Origin: Hyphomonadaceae bacterium UBA5336
GTDB lineage: Bacteria > Pseudomonadota > Alphaproteobacteria > Caulobacterales > Hyphomonadaceae
Reading direction: 5' to 3'
DNA: 64,000 nt
Assembly: GCA_002408125.1 (NCBI GenBank)
Contig: DHQO01000022.1
Coordinates: 62,001 to 126,000, forward strand
Part shown: positions 27,853 to 34,459 of the stretch, piece after piece
Layout: each line of letters opens with the position of its first letter
How positions within the stretch are numbered: the stretch's first letter is position 1
Made by a program: the position numbers and the translations under genes
The notes under the pieces: generated by a model
What the model was told of the DNA's origin: nothing
Databases searched by the model: none
What the model saw: only the letters and a program-made list of their open reading frames with translations

Positions 27853-27940
27853 CCCCGTGGCTTGACCACGGGGCCCATCTCCTCGCGTTGGCTCCTGGCT
27901 CTCATCTTTCTGTGATGGACCCCGCGATCAAGTCGCGGGG
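27853..27940. repeat. Inverted pair of palindromic repeats (family 2) after purL
   Basis: Unit 1: CCCCGTGG (27853-27860), loop CTTGA, CCACGGGG (27866-27873). Unit 2: CCCCGCGA (27920-27927), loop TCAAG, TCGCGGGG (27933-27940). Read on the opposite strand, unit 1 has the same loop TCAAG and the same flank GATGG(G/A) as unit 2. They are therefore copies in opposite orientation whose stems differ by paired changes. They may stop transcription after purL, though no T-run follows. Confidence 0.7.
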
Positions 27941-28000
27941 AATCGCGAGAAATAAGCTCGTATAGTGCCTGGTGCCTGCTAACACCTAAGGATCTCCCCC

Positions 28001-28333
28001 ATGCCCACGCTTCCCCCCTGCCCGAAATGCAATTCCGCCTACGCCTATGAAGACGGGCCGCTGCTGATCTGCCCGGAATGCGGGCATGAATGGGCGCCGG
28101 GCGAGGCTGAACCGGCCGAGCGGGTCTATCGCGATGCCAATGGCAACATCCTGCAGGATGGCGACATGGTCACCGTGATCAAGGATCTGAAGGTCAAGGG
28201 CGCGTCCAGCCCGGTGAAGGTCGGCACCAAGGTGAAGATCCAGCGCCTGGTCGATGAGGATCACGATATCGACTGCAGGATCGACGGCTTCGGCGCGATG
28301 AAACTGAAATCGGAATTCGTGAAGAAGGTCTGA
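28001..28333 (+). CDS. yjdM: Zinc-ribbon protein YjdM (PhnA family)
   Basis: A 110-residue cytosolic protein. The N-terminal zinc ribbon has C7, C10, C24 and C27 (PPCPKCNSAYAYED, LICPECGHEW). The C-terminal PhnA domain has DANGNILQDGDMVTVIKDLKVKG in parts (DGDMVTVIKDLKVKG) and ends with GAMKLKSEFVKKV, as in the family. The older name as an alkylphosphonate uptake protein came from map position in E. coli; a real function is not established. No phosphonate genes are nearby. It is flanked by repeat clusters on both sides, so it is probably a single-gene unit. Confidence 0.92.
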   Translation: MPTLPPCPKCNSAYAYEDGPLLICPECGHEWAPGEAEPAERVYRDANGNILQDGDMVTVIKDLKVKGASSPVKVGTKVKIQRLVDEDHDIDCRIDGFGAMKLKSEFVKKV

Positions 28334-28355
28334 GTCTGGAGCGCGATCTGGCAAA

Positions 28356-28389
28356 GCCCTCATCCTGAGCGGAGACGAAGGGCGAGGGC
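28356..28389. repeat. Inverted repeat GCCCTC/GAGGGC after yjdM
   Basis: GCCCTC (28356-28361) and GAGGGC (28384-28389) flank a 22-base centre containing CATCCTGAGCGGAGACGAAG. The CCCTCATCCTGAG core resembles a palindromic repeat seen widely between alphaproteobacterial genes. It is placed 22 bases after the yjdM stop and just before the family 1 repeat pair. Confidence 0.5.
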
Positions 28390-28395
28390 GGGCTG

Positions 28396-28510
28396 TTGCT
28401 TGTTTGATCCCGTATCGGGCTCGCGCCCTCACATGGATCGCGCTCAGGGCTGAGTCCCTGTTTGTCTCCGTATCGCTTCGCTCACATGAGACGGGCTCAA
28501 GGCTGCTCTT
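28396..28510 (+). repeat. Pair of palindromic repeat units (family 1, copies C and D)
   Basis: Copy C: GATCC (28406-28410)/GGATC (28435-28439), with inner GGGC (28417-28420)/GCCC (28425-28428). Copy D: outer GAGTCC (28452-28457)/GGGCTC (28493-28498) and stem GTCTC (28464-28468)/GAGAC (28488-28492). The core CGTATC...TCACATG is the same as at 2332-2450, but the two unit types are in reversed order (GATCC type first). The 249 bases between yjdM and hslO hold these repeats, the GCCCTC repeat and a further stem CCGCTCAC/GTGAGTGG near 28533-28557, but no gene. Confidence 0.75.
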
Positions 28511-28582
28511 CATTACCCGCCCCATGGTCCGTCTCCGCTCACCATGAGGCTGTGAGTGGGATCGGGCTGTCAGCAACCGGCT

Positions 28583-29539
28583 CTAACCATCCACCGGCCC
28601 GGTCACATCCTCGATCGGGATCGCATAGTGCCGGTTGCAGAACTGGCAGTGGATCGACAGCGTGCCGTCTTCCTCGACCATGTCGCGCAGGCCGGAATCC
28701 GACAGGCCCTGCAATGTCGCACGCAGGCGCTCTTCATTGCAGCTGCAGGAATCCTTGAGTTTCACAGGCTCGGCCATGCGCACGCCGGTTTCATGGAACA
28801 GGCGGTAGAGCAGGCGGTCGGGCGTCAGGTCCGGGGAGATCAGCTCGACATCGGTAAGCGTGGCGAACAGGGCCTGGGCGGTCTCCCAGGCTTCCTCGGT
28901 GTCGCCGCGCGCATCGTCGCCCGCCATCTGCTGCATCAGGATACCGCCGCCGCGCCAGCCGCCGCCTTCACCGCCGGGTACGGTGAGTTCACCGACACCG
29001 AGCGCGATACGCGATGCGACTTGTTCGGACTGTGCGAAATAATCCTCCGCGCATTCGGCCAGCGTGCCTTTGGTCAGCGGTACGATCCCGCGATAGGGAT
29101 GCATGCTCGGGTCGTCATGCACGATGATCAGGCCGAGCGCCCCGTTCGGGCCGAAGAGCTGCGGGATATGCGGGCGCGCGCCCTTGTTCACGCGCATCAG
29201 CGTGTCCCATTTCTCCTGGTCACGGCGGATATAGCCGCGCAGGTCGCCATCCTTTGTGTACTCGGCCACCAGCAGGGAGATCGGCCCGTTGCCCTCGGCC
29301 TGGACCAGCACCTTGCCCTCGAACTTCATGCCCGAGCCGACCAGCGCGGCCAGCATCAGTGCCTCGCCGAGCAGGCGGGCGGCTTCGGCCGGATAGTCAT
29401 GGCGGGTCAGGATCGGGTCGAGCGTTTCGGCACCCAGGCGCGTGATGCGCCCGCGCACCGGCTCGCCATCGATCTGGAAGGCCGCCACCATGTCTTCGGT
29501 AGGGCCGGGGAGGCTCCCTAGAGTTTGTTGAGACACCAT
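28583..29539 (-). CDS. hslO: Redox-regulated chaperone Hsp33
   Basis: A holdase chaperone switched on by oxidative unfolding in the cytosol. The 318-residue protein ends with the redox zinc centre C265-x-C267 and C298-xx-C301 (DSCSCNEERL; IHCQFCNRHY). Upstream are GGGILMQQMAGDDARG and TDVELISPDLTPDRLLYRLFHE, the usual Hsp33 segments. The start is either MVSQQTLG (29539, overlapping the argF stop by 22 bases) or MVAAFQIDG (29491); both leave the domain intact. argF-hslO adjacency is conserved in many alphaproteobacteria and suggests co-transcription. Confidence 0.94.
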   Translation of the reverse strand: MVSQQTLGSLPGPTEDMVAAFQIDGEPVRGRITRLGAETLDPILTRHDYPAEAARLLGEALMLAALVGSGMKFEGKVLVQAEGNGPISLLVAEYTKDGDLRGYIRRDQEKWDTLMRVNKGARPHIPQLFGPNGALGLIIVHDDPSMHPYRGIVPLTKGTLAECAEDYFAQSEQVASRIALGVGELTVPGGEGGGWRGGGILMQQMAGDDARGDTEEAWETAQALFATLTDVELISPDLTPDRLLYRLFHETGVRMAEPVKLKDSCSCNEERLRATLQGLSDSGLRDMVEEDGTLSIHCQFCNRHYAIPIEDVTGPVDG

Positions 29540-30447
29540 TTCAGTATCGCCTTCTGCGCATGCACGCGGTTTTCCGCTTCGTCGAATACAAGCGATTGCG
29601 GACCGTCAATGACTTCGGCATCCACCTCCTCGCCCCGGTGGGCAGGCAGGCAGTGCAGGAACCGCGCGGTTGGCTTCGCAAGTTCCATCAGATCGGTCGT
29701 CACGGCATAATCTTCAAGCAGGTCGAGGCGTTCGTCTGCATCTGCATCGCCCATGGACACGAATGTGTCGGCGATCACCACATCGGCGCCGGCCACGGCT
29801 TCCTCGGCGGTGTCGTAGAGATGTACGCGGGCCTGCAGGTCCTGGGCGGCTTCGACATCCTCTTCATCCGGGGCGTAGCGGGCCGGTGTTCCGATGGTCA
29901 GCTTGAAGCCGAACTTGGTCGCAGCCTGGATGAAGCTGGTGCAGACATTGTTGCCATCGCCGACCCAGGCGAGATGCGAGTTGGCCAGGTCGAAACCGTG
30001 TTCTTCCAGTGTCATCAGATCAGCCAGGATCTGGCAGGGATGCGAGCGATCGGTCAGGCCATTGATCACCGGCACGCTGGCAGCCGCCGCCAGCGCCTCG
30101 ACATCGGCATGATCGTTTGCGCGGATCATGATCGCATCAACATAGCGCGAGAGCACGAGGGCGGTGTCCTCTACCGTCTCACCGCGGCCCAGTTGCATCT
30201 CGCCGGCGCGTGCCACAATGGCGCTGCCGCCGAGCTGGTGCATGCCAACCTCGAAGGAGAACCGGGTCCGGGTTGAGGCTTTCTCGAAGATCATCGCAAG
30301 CATATGGTCGGCCAGCGGTGCACCCTCATCCACGGCCCCTTTGGGCTTGTCGGCACGGGCACGCTTTGTCGCCAGGGCATCGTCGAGAATGGCGCGCAGG
30401 TCAGCGGCGGGAATGTCGATCAGGTCGAGAAAGTCGCGTTTGCTCAT
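29518..30447 (-). CDS. argF: Ornithine carbamoyltransferase
   Basis: Forms citrulline from ornithine and carbamoyl phosphate in arginine synthesis. The 309-residue protein has the carbamoyl phosphate site FEKASTRTRFSFE, the HPCQILADLMTLEEHG segment, the ornithine loop VSMGDADADERL and HCLPAHRGEEV near the end with the catalytic Cys. The ATG at 30447 (MSKRDFLDL) suits the family start better than one 15 bases upstream. argD, usually just before it in this group, is missing; a small membrane protein gene lies there. It probably forms an operon with hslO. Confidence 0.95.
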   Translation of the reverse strand: MSKRDFLDLIDIPAADLRAILDDALATKRARADKPKGAVDEGAPLADHMLAMIFEKASTRTRFSFEVGMHQLGGSAIVARAGEMQLGRGETVEDTALVLSRYVDAIMIRANDHADVEALAAAASVPVINGLTDRSHPCQILADLMTLEEHGFDLANSHLAWVGDGNNVCTSFIQAATKFGFKLTIGTPARYAPDEEDVEAAQDLQARVHLYDTAEEAVAGADVVIADTFVSMGDADADERLDLLEDYAVTTDLMELAKPTARFLHCLPAHRGEEVDAEVIDGPQSLVFDEAENRVHAQKAILKWCLNKL

Positions 30448-30521
30448 GATGAGGACTCCCAAAATGCGACCCTATGGCGGTCGCTCATGGTTTTGCAATG
30501 CGGGCGGGCAGTCAGCGCGAC

Positions 30522-30950
30522 CTAGACATGAAAGACGGCCAAGATGGCGGCAATGGCGGCCACGGCGGTGAACATCAGGGACAGGCTGATGGCGACGATG
30601 CGCTGGGATTTCTTGCGGTGTCGTACGCCGGGCGGGGCGCCTTCGCCCTTCTTCTTCGGGGCCAATGTCCAGTTATTGGTGAGAAAACCGATTGCGGCCA
30701 GGCCCGACAGGGTTGCCGAGCCGTAAAACCCGGCCAGAACCGCCAGAGCGCAGGCGCCCAGGAGGATCACCGCGATCGGGCCGGAGGTCTCGCGGATGAG
30801 CTGGCGCACATGGCCGTCGGCGCGGGAATAATCGAGCCGGTCGAAGGAACAGTTCGGTGCCGCGATACAGGCAATCCAGGCCGCGCCGGTTGCGAGCGAG
30901 GCGGTCAGGACGGCGAGACCGCCGGCAACGGACTGGATGGAATCGAACAT
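30522..30950 (-). CDS. Small integral membrane protein of unknown function
   Basis: A 142-residue protein with about four hydrophobic segments (near 8-30, 57-76, 78-92 and 119-141). The last two are separated by a strongly basic stretch, APKKKGEGAPPGVRHRKKSQR, which should be cytosolic. It has two cysteines (WIACIAAPNCSFD) in the first outside loop that could form a disulfide. I recognise no family. It is 75 bases upstream of argF on the same strand and could share its transcript, but there is no functional link visible. Confidence 0.7.
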   Translation of the reverse strand: MFDSIQSVAGGLAVLTASLATGAAWIACIAAPNCSFDRLDYSRADGHVRQLIRETSGPIAVILLGACALAVLAGFYGSATLSGLAAIGFLTNNWTLAPKKKGEGAPPGVRHRKKSQRIVAISLSLMFTAVAAIAAILAVFHV

Positions 30951-30998
30951 GGCGCACCTCTGGCTGGATTCGCCTGTGCGCTAAAGATGTCGGCTCAT

Positions 30999-31799
30999 CT
31001 AGGCGAAAATGGCGATGGTCTGGCGGCCAACCAGGACCGGGCGGCCGTTTCGGCTCCACAGGCGCATGGATTGGCTGGAATAGCCATCGGCGGCCGTCTG
31101 GGCGACATGGCGGGCAAAGTACCAGCCGCCGTCAGTGGCATAATCCTCGGTGAGGAATTCTGCCATCCAGGTCATGGAACTGATCGGGGCGGGGGCGTCG
31201 AACATGGACATCACCGCCGGCGGGGGCGCGTCGGCCATGGCGAGGATGGAGGTCGGCGATGCCTCGGTCGCCTCGTCCCTGTGGCGCAGCCAGAGGCCGA
31301 GCACGGGCTCGGGCGCCGCGCTGATCGGGGGCTGGCCGTCGGCCAGGAACATGTCGAAATGCTGGGTGAAGTGCGGGCCGGGGCGTTCGCCGCGGAAGAC
31401 CGGTCCGGTCTCTTCCGGGCTGGGCAGGCCAGCCGGCATGGGCAGGTCATTGACCCGGTAGGCGCTCTCGCGGCGCTTGCCGAAGGTGAACAGGGTGCGC
31501 GCAGCCAGCCCCTGCGGGCCGGTCAGGTCGACATTCACAAATGTGGTGCTTTTGCCCCGGCGCAGAAGGCTCGGTGTCATCACCACCTCGCCGCCCGAGG
31601 GGCCGACAAAGGCGACCTGCACTGCGCGCAGCTGCATGTCGCCGGCCAGTGTCCTTGCGGCCTCGAAGCACAGCGCGGCGGTGAGGCCGCCATAGGTTGT
31701 GCGCCCCTGCATCCAGTCCGGCGTGATCGCGCCAGACAGGGAGCCATCGGGCCGGCGGGAGAGGCCAGCCAGCAGGTCGGTGAACCCGGTTTCGCTCAT
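30999..31799 (-). CDS. Acyl-CoA thioesterase family protein (double hotdog, TesB-like)
   Basis: A 266-residue protein predicted to hydrolyse acyl-CoA. The N-terminal hotdog has MQGRTTYGGLTAALCFEAARTL and VQVAFVGPSGGEVVMTPSLL; the C-terminal hotdog has WLRHRDEATEASPTSILAMAD and ends with YSSQSMRLWSRNGRPVLVGR, typical of the TesB/YbgC-like double hotdog family. Substrate chain length is unknown. It begins 19 bases after the ferredoxin stop on the same strand, so it is likely in one operon with ferredoxin and its reductase. This is an unusual grouping that hints at lipid or sterol-like metabolism. Confidence 0.85.
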   Translation of the reverse strand: MSETGFTDLLAGLSRRPDGSLSGAITPDWMQGRTTYGGLTAALCFEAARTLAGDMQLRAVQVAFVGPSGGEVVMTPSLLRRGKSTTFVNVDLTGPQGLAARTLFTFGKRRESAYRVNDLPMPAGLPSPEETGPVFRGERPGPHFTQHFDMFLADGQPPISAAPEPVLGLWLRHRDEATEASPTSILAMADAPPPAVMSMFDAPAPISSMTWMAEFLTEDYATDGGWYFARHVAQTAADGYSSQSMRLWSRNGRPVLVGRQTIAIFA

Positions 31800-31818
31800 A
31801 TTGGGGCCAGCACGGGAA

Positions 31819-32139
31819 CTAGTGCTGGGCTTCCGGTGTGGTGACGGTCAGGCCTTCCAGGTCTTCGCTGACCGGGATCTGGCAGGAGAGGCGCGAATTC
31901 TCGGTTACGTTCTCGGCAAAATCGAGCATGGATTGTTCCATGTCTTCCGGCGTGCCCACCTTTTCCATGAAGGACGGGTCGACATAGACGTGGCAGGTCG
32001 CGCAGGCGCAGGCGCCGCCGCAATCGGCATCGATACCGGGAATGCCGTTCTTGATCGCCGTTTCCATCACGGTTTCACCGACTTTGGCCTCGACTTCGCG
32101 GACCGTTCCCTCGAAGTCCCTGTAGATGATCTTCACCAT
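31819..32139 (-). CDS. 2Fe-2S ferredoxin, adrenodoxin/putidaredoxin type
   Basis: A 106-residue electron carrier. Cluster ligands are C40, C46, C49 (DCGGACACATCHVY) and C86 (SRLSCQIPV). The segment VDPSFMEKVGTPEDMEQSML is the interaction loop of vertebrate-type ferredoxins. The start at 32139 (MVKIIYRDFEG) fits the family. It follows the FAD reductase gene by 20 bases, and the two very probably form an NAD(P)H to ferredoxin chain. Such pairs often feed cytochrome P450 or Rieske oxygenases, but none is in the window. It is not the isc-linked ferredoxin, since no isc genes are near. Confidence 0.93.
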   Translation of the reverse strand: MVKIIYRDFEGTVREVEAKVGETVMETAIKNGIPGIDADCGGACACATCHVYVDPSFMEKVGTPEDMEQSMLDFAENVTENSRLSCQIPVSEDLEGLTVTTPEAQH

Positions 32140-32159
32140 GGCGCTCAGTGTTCCTCTCT

Positions 32160-33401
32160 TCAAACCGCCTCTGCGGCAATCTCTTTCATGGAAATGGATG
32201 TATCGGACAGGCGTTCTGGTGCAACCACCGCCGCTGAGGCAATCAGTTTTTTCGCGACCATGAATTCCGGGGCGCTGTTGACCGCGTCCGCCGCAATCAG
32301 GACGCCGCCCTTCAGATAGAACACTGCGAATTTGCGCGCTTCCGGGTCGCCGCGTACCACCAGCTGGTCATAGCCGGTGCCGATTCCGGCAATCTGCAAC
32401 TTCACGTCATACTGGTCCGACCAGAACCAGGGCGTGTCCTCGGCCGGGCGCGGCTTGCCGAGAATGGCCGCAGCCGCGAGCTTGCCTTGCTCGATGGCAT
32501 TATGGACGCTTTCCAGCCGCCCGGTGCGGCCAAAATGGACCAGCGGGCGGCAGGCGCAGTCGCCGGCGGCAAAAATGCGCGGATCGTTTGTGCGTGCGTC
32601 GCGGTCGACCAGGATACCGTTCTCGCAGGCCACACCGGCCTCGGCGGCCAGTTCCTGATTGGGTAGGATGCCGATGCCGACCAGGACCAGATCGGCCGGC
32701 AGTTCCTCACCGGTGTTCAGCACGGCGGCGGTGACCTTGCCATCCTCGCCCTTCAGGGCCGACAGACCCGCGCCGCAGCGGATCTTCACGCCATGGCGGG
32801 CATGTTCGGCCTCGTAGAACTCCGCCATCACCGGGCTCGTCACCCGGGCGAGCACGCGCGGAGCCATTTCCAGCACGGTGACATCGAGGCCGAGCTGGCT
32901 CGCCACGGCGGCCGCTTCCAGGCCGATATAGCCGGCCCCGACAATCACGATGCGGCGGCCGGCAATGGTCTGCGGCGCAAGACGTTCGACATCTTCCAGG
33001 CTGCGCAGCTCGTGCACGCCGGCAAGGCTTGCGCCTTCGATGGGCAGTGGGCGCGGCCGCGAACCGGTCGCCAGGATCAGCGCGTCATACTCGAGCACCC
33101 CGCCATGGGAGAGATGGACCTGGCGGGTCGCGCGGTCGATCTTCGTCGCCCGCATGCCCAGCATCAGTTCAACGCCATTGTCCTCATACCAGGCCGCCGG
33201 CTTGAAATAGAGCCGCTCCTCGGGCAGCTCGCCCTTGAGGAAGGCCTTCGACAGAGGTGGGCGCTGATAGGGCGGGGCATGCTCGTCGCACACCATGGTG
33301 ATCGCGCCCTCATAGCCGCCCTGGCGGAGGGAGAAGGAGGCCTGCGCGCCCGCCTGGCCGCCGCCAATAATGACAATTTTCTGTGCCGAACTGAGATCCA
33401 A
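32160..33401 (-). CDS. Ferredoxin reductase, FAD/NAD(P)-dependent (putidaredoxin reductase type)
   Basis: Transfers electrons from NAD(P)H through FAD to the neighbouring 2Fe-2S ferredoxin. The 413-residue protein has the FAD dinucleotide site IIGGGQAG (11-18), PPYQRPPLSKAFLKGE, LILATGSRPRPLPI, a second GxGxxG site IVIVGAGYIGLEAA for NAD(P), and IFAAGDCACRP near the FAD end. The start is a TTG at 33401 with GGGAGA seven bases upstream; no ATG lies close enough to keep the FAD site. A palindromic operator candidate is 16 bases further upstream. Confidence 0.92.
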   Translation of the reverse strand: MDLSSAQKIVIIGGGQAGAQASFSLRQGGYEGAITMVCDEHAPPYQRPPLSKAFLKGELPEERLYFKPAAWYEDNGVELMLGMRATKIDRATRQVHLSHGGVLEYDALILATGSRPRPLPIEGASLAGVHELRSLEDVERLAPQTIAGRRIVIVGAGYIGLEAAAVASQLGLDVTVLEMAPRVLARVTSPVMAEFYEAEHARHGVKIRCGAGLSALKGEDGKVTAAVLNTGEELPADLVLVGIGILPNQELAAEAGVACENGILVDRDARTNDPRIFAAGDCACRPLVHFGRTGRLESVHNAIEQGKLAAAAILGKPRPAEDTPWFWSDQYDVKLQIAGIGTGYDQLVVRGDPEARKFAVFYLKGGVLIAADAVNSAPEFMVAKKLIASAAVVAPERLSDTSISMKEIAAEAV

Positions 33402-33416
33402 TGTGTTTCTCCCTAT

Positions 33417-33444
33417 GCGTCAAAGAATAATGACGCCTGCGTCA
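33417..33444. promoter_or_regulatory. Candidate operator with three GCGTCA half-sites
   Basis: GCGTCA (33417-33422), eight bases, TGACGC (33431-33436), CT, GCGTCA (33439-33444). The last two form the perfect 14-bp palindrome TGACGCCTGCGTCA, and the first two a wider inverted repeat. It lies just upstream of the ferredoxin reductase start and about 106 bases before the HIG1 gene. Position suggests a repressor site for the redox operon; the protein that binds is unknown. Confidence 0.5.
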
Positions 33445-33550
33445 ACTTTTCAAGTGGGTCATACCCGTCTGGTGTTTTACTGCGCCAGGGTTAGGGTGCG
33501 CTGCAAGACGGGTTTTAACCGCACCCGACAAGTTTGAAAGAGTATCGGAT

Positions 33551-33763
33551 ATGCAGAACGCCCTCACAATTGCCTTTTATGTCGCCCTGGCCGGTGTCCT
33601 GGTGATCCTGGCCCTCGGTCTCATCAATTTTGTGCGCAGCGATGAGCGCCAGGCTTCAAGATCGAACCAGCTGATGCGCTGGCGGGTCGGCGTGCAGGCA
33701 ATCGCCGTGGCGCTGCTGGTGGTCCTGGGATTTGTGACAGGCGCGATCAAGCTGCCTTTCTAG
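33551..33763 (+). CDS. HIG1/twin-transmembrane domain small protein
   Basis: A 70-residue inner-membrane protein with two helices (about 7-27 and 48-67) joined by a basic loop RSDERQASRSNQLMRWRVG. The QLMRWRVGVQAIAVALLV segment is the conserved QRRxMxxRVxxQ-like motif of HIG1 domain proteins, which in mitochondria and alphaproteobacteria are linked to cytochrome c oxidase assembly and supercomplexes. It is eight bases upstream of the adenosyltransferase gene, a pairing common in alphaproteobacteria. A role in the respiratory chain is inference. Confidence 0.88.
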   Translation: MQNALTIAFYVALAGVLVILALGLINFVRSDERQASRSNQLMRWRVGVQAIAVALLVVLGFVTGAIKLPF

Positions 33764-33771
33764 GAGCCGAC

Positions 33772-34347
33772 ATGGTCAAGCTCGACAAGATATATACCCG
33801 CGCAGGCGACAAGGGAAAAACCCGCCTGTCGACCGGCCAGCCGGTGGACAAGTGGCATCCACGCGTCGTCGCCTATGGCTCCGTGGACGAGGCCAATGCC
33901 GCGCTGGGCGTCGCCGCGCTGCATGCGGAGGGCGAATTGGCCGCGGCGATCTCGCGCATCCAGAACGACCTTTTCGATCTCGGCGCCGACCTGGCCACGC
34001 CCGACACGGGCAAGGATCTCGGCTGGGAGCCCCTGCGCGTCACGGCGGCCCAGACCGCGCGCCTTGAGGCGGAGATCGATGCGATGAATGCCGACATTCC
34101 CCCGCTCGACAGTTTCGTCCTGCCGGGCGGCTCGCCACTTGCCGCACAGCTTCATGTCGCGCGCACCATAACCCGCCGGGCCGAGCGCCAGATCGCCGAA
34201 CTGGCCGCCCTTGAGGCTGAGATTGTGAGCGCCGAGGCTCTGGCCTATGCCAACCGGCTTTCCGACTGGCTCTTCGTGGCCAGCCGCGCCGCGAATCGTA
34301 ATGGCGCCGACGATGTGAAATGGGTGCCCGGCGCCAATCGCGAATAG
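33772..34347 (+). CDS. Cob(I)alamin adenosyltransferase, PduO type
   Basis: Transfers the adenosyl group of ATP to cob(I)alamin, making coenzyme B12. The 191-residue protein has the N-terminal ATP site YTRAGDKGKTRLSTG, VDEANAALG, FDLGADLATP, SFVLPGGSPLAAQLHVART and RTITRRAERQI, ending AYANRLSDWLFVASRAANR. These are the signature segments of the PduO family, distinct from CobA/BtuR. No cobalamin riboswitch is seen upstream; it appears to be expressed with the HIG1 gene. B12-dependent enzymes are not in the window. Confidence 0.95.
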   Translation: MVKLDKIYTRAGDKGKTRLSTGQPVDKWHPRVVAYGSVDEANAALGVAALHAEGELAAAISRIQNDLFDLGADLATPDTGKDLGWEPLRVTAAQTARLEAEIDAMNADIPPLDSFVLPGGSPLAAQLHVARTITRRAERQIAELAALEAEIVSAEALAYANRLSDWLFVASRAANRNGADDVKWVPGANRE

Positions 34348-34459
34348 TTAGTAAGCTTTCGCAAGTTTCATCCTGCCGCTTCATTTTCCTGCTAGGTCTG
34401 CGTGCATTGGTACACCTCTCGGGGGGTGCGTAGATTTTCGTAGACCAAGGGAGGTGGCC

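Noticed and set aside
33500..33771. Cobalamin riboswitch before the PduO-type adenosyltransferase
   Set aside because: No B12-box-like conserved segment was found, and the gene follows the HIG1 gene by eight bases.
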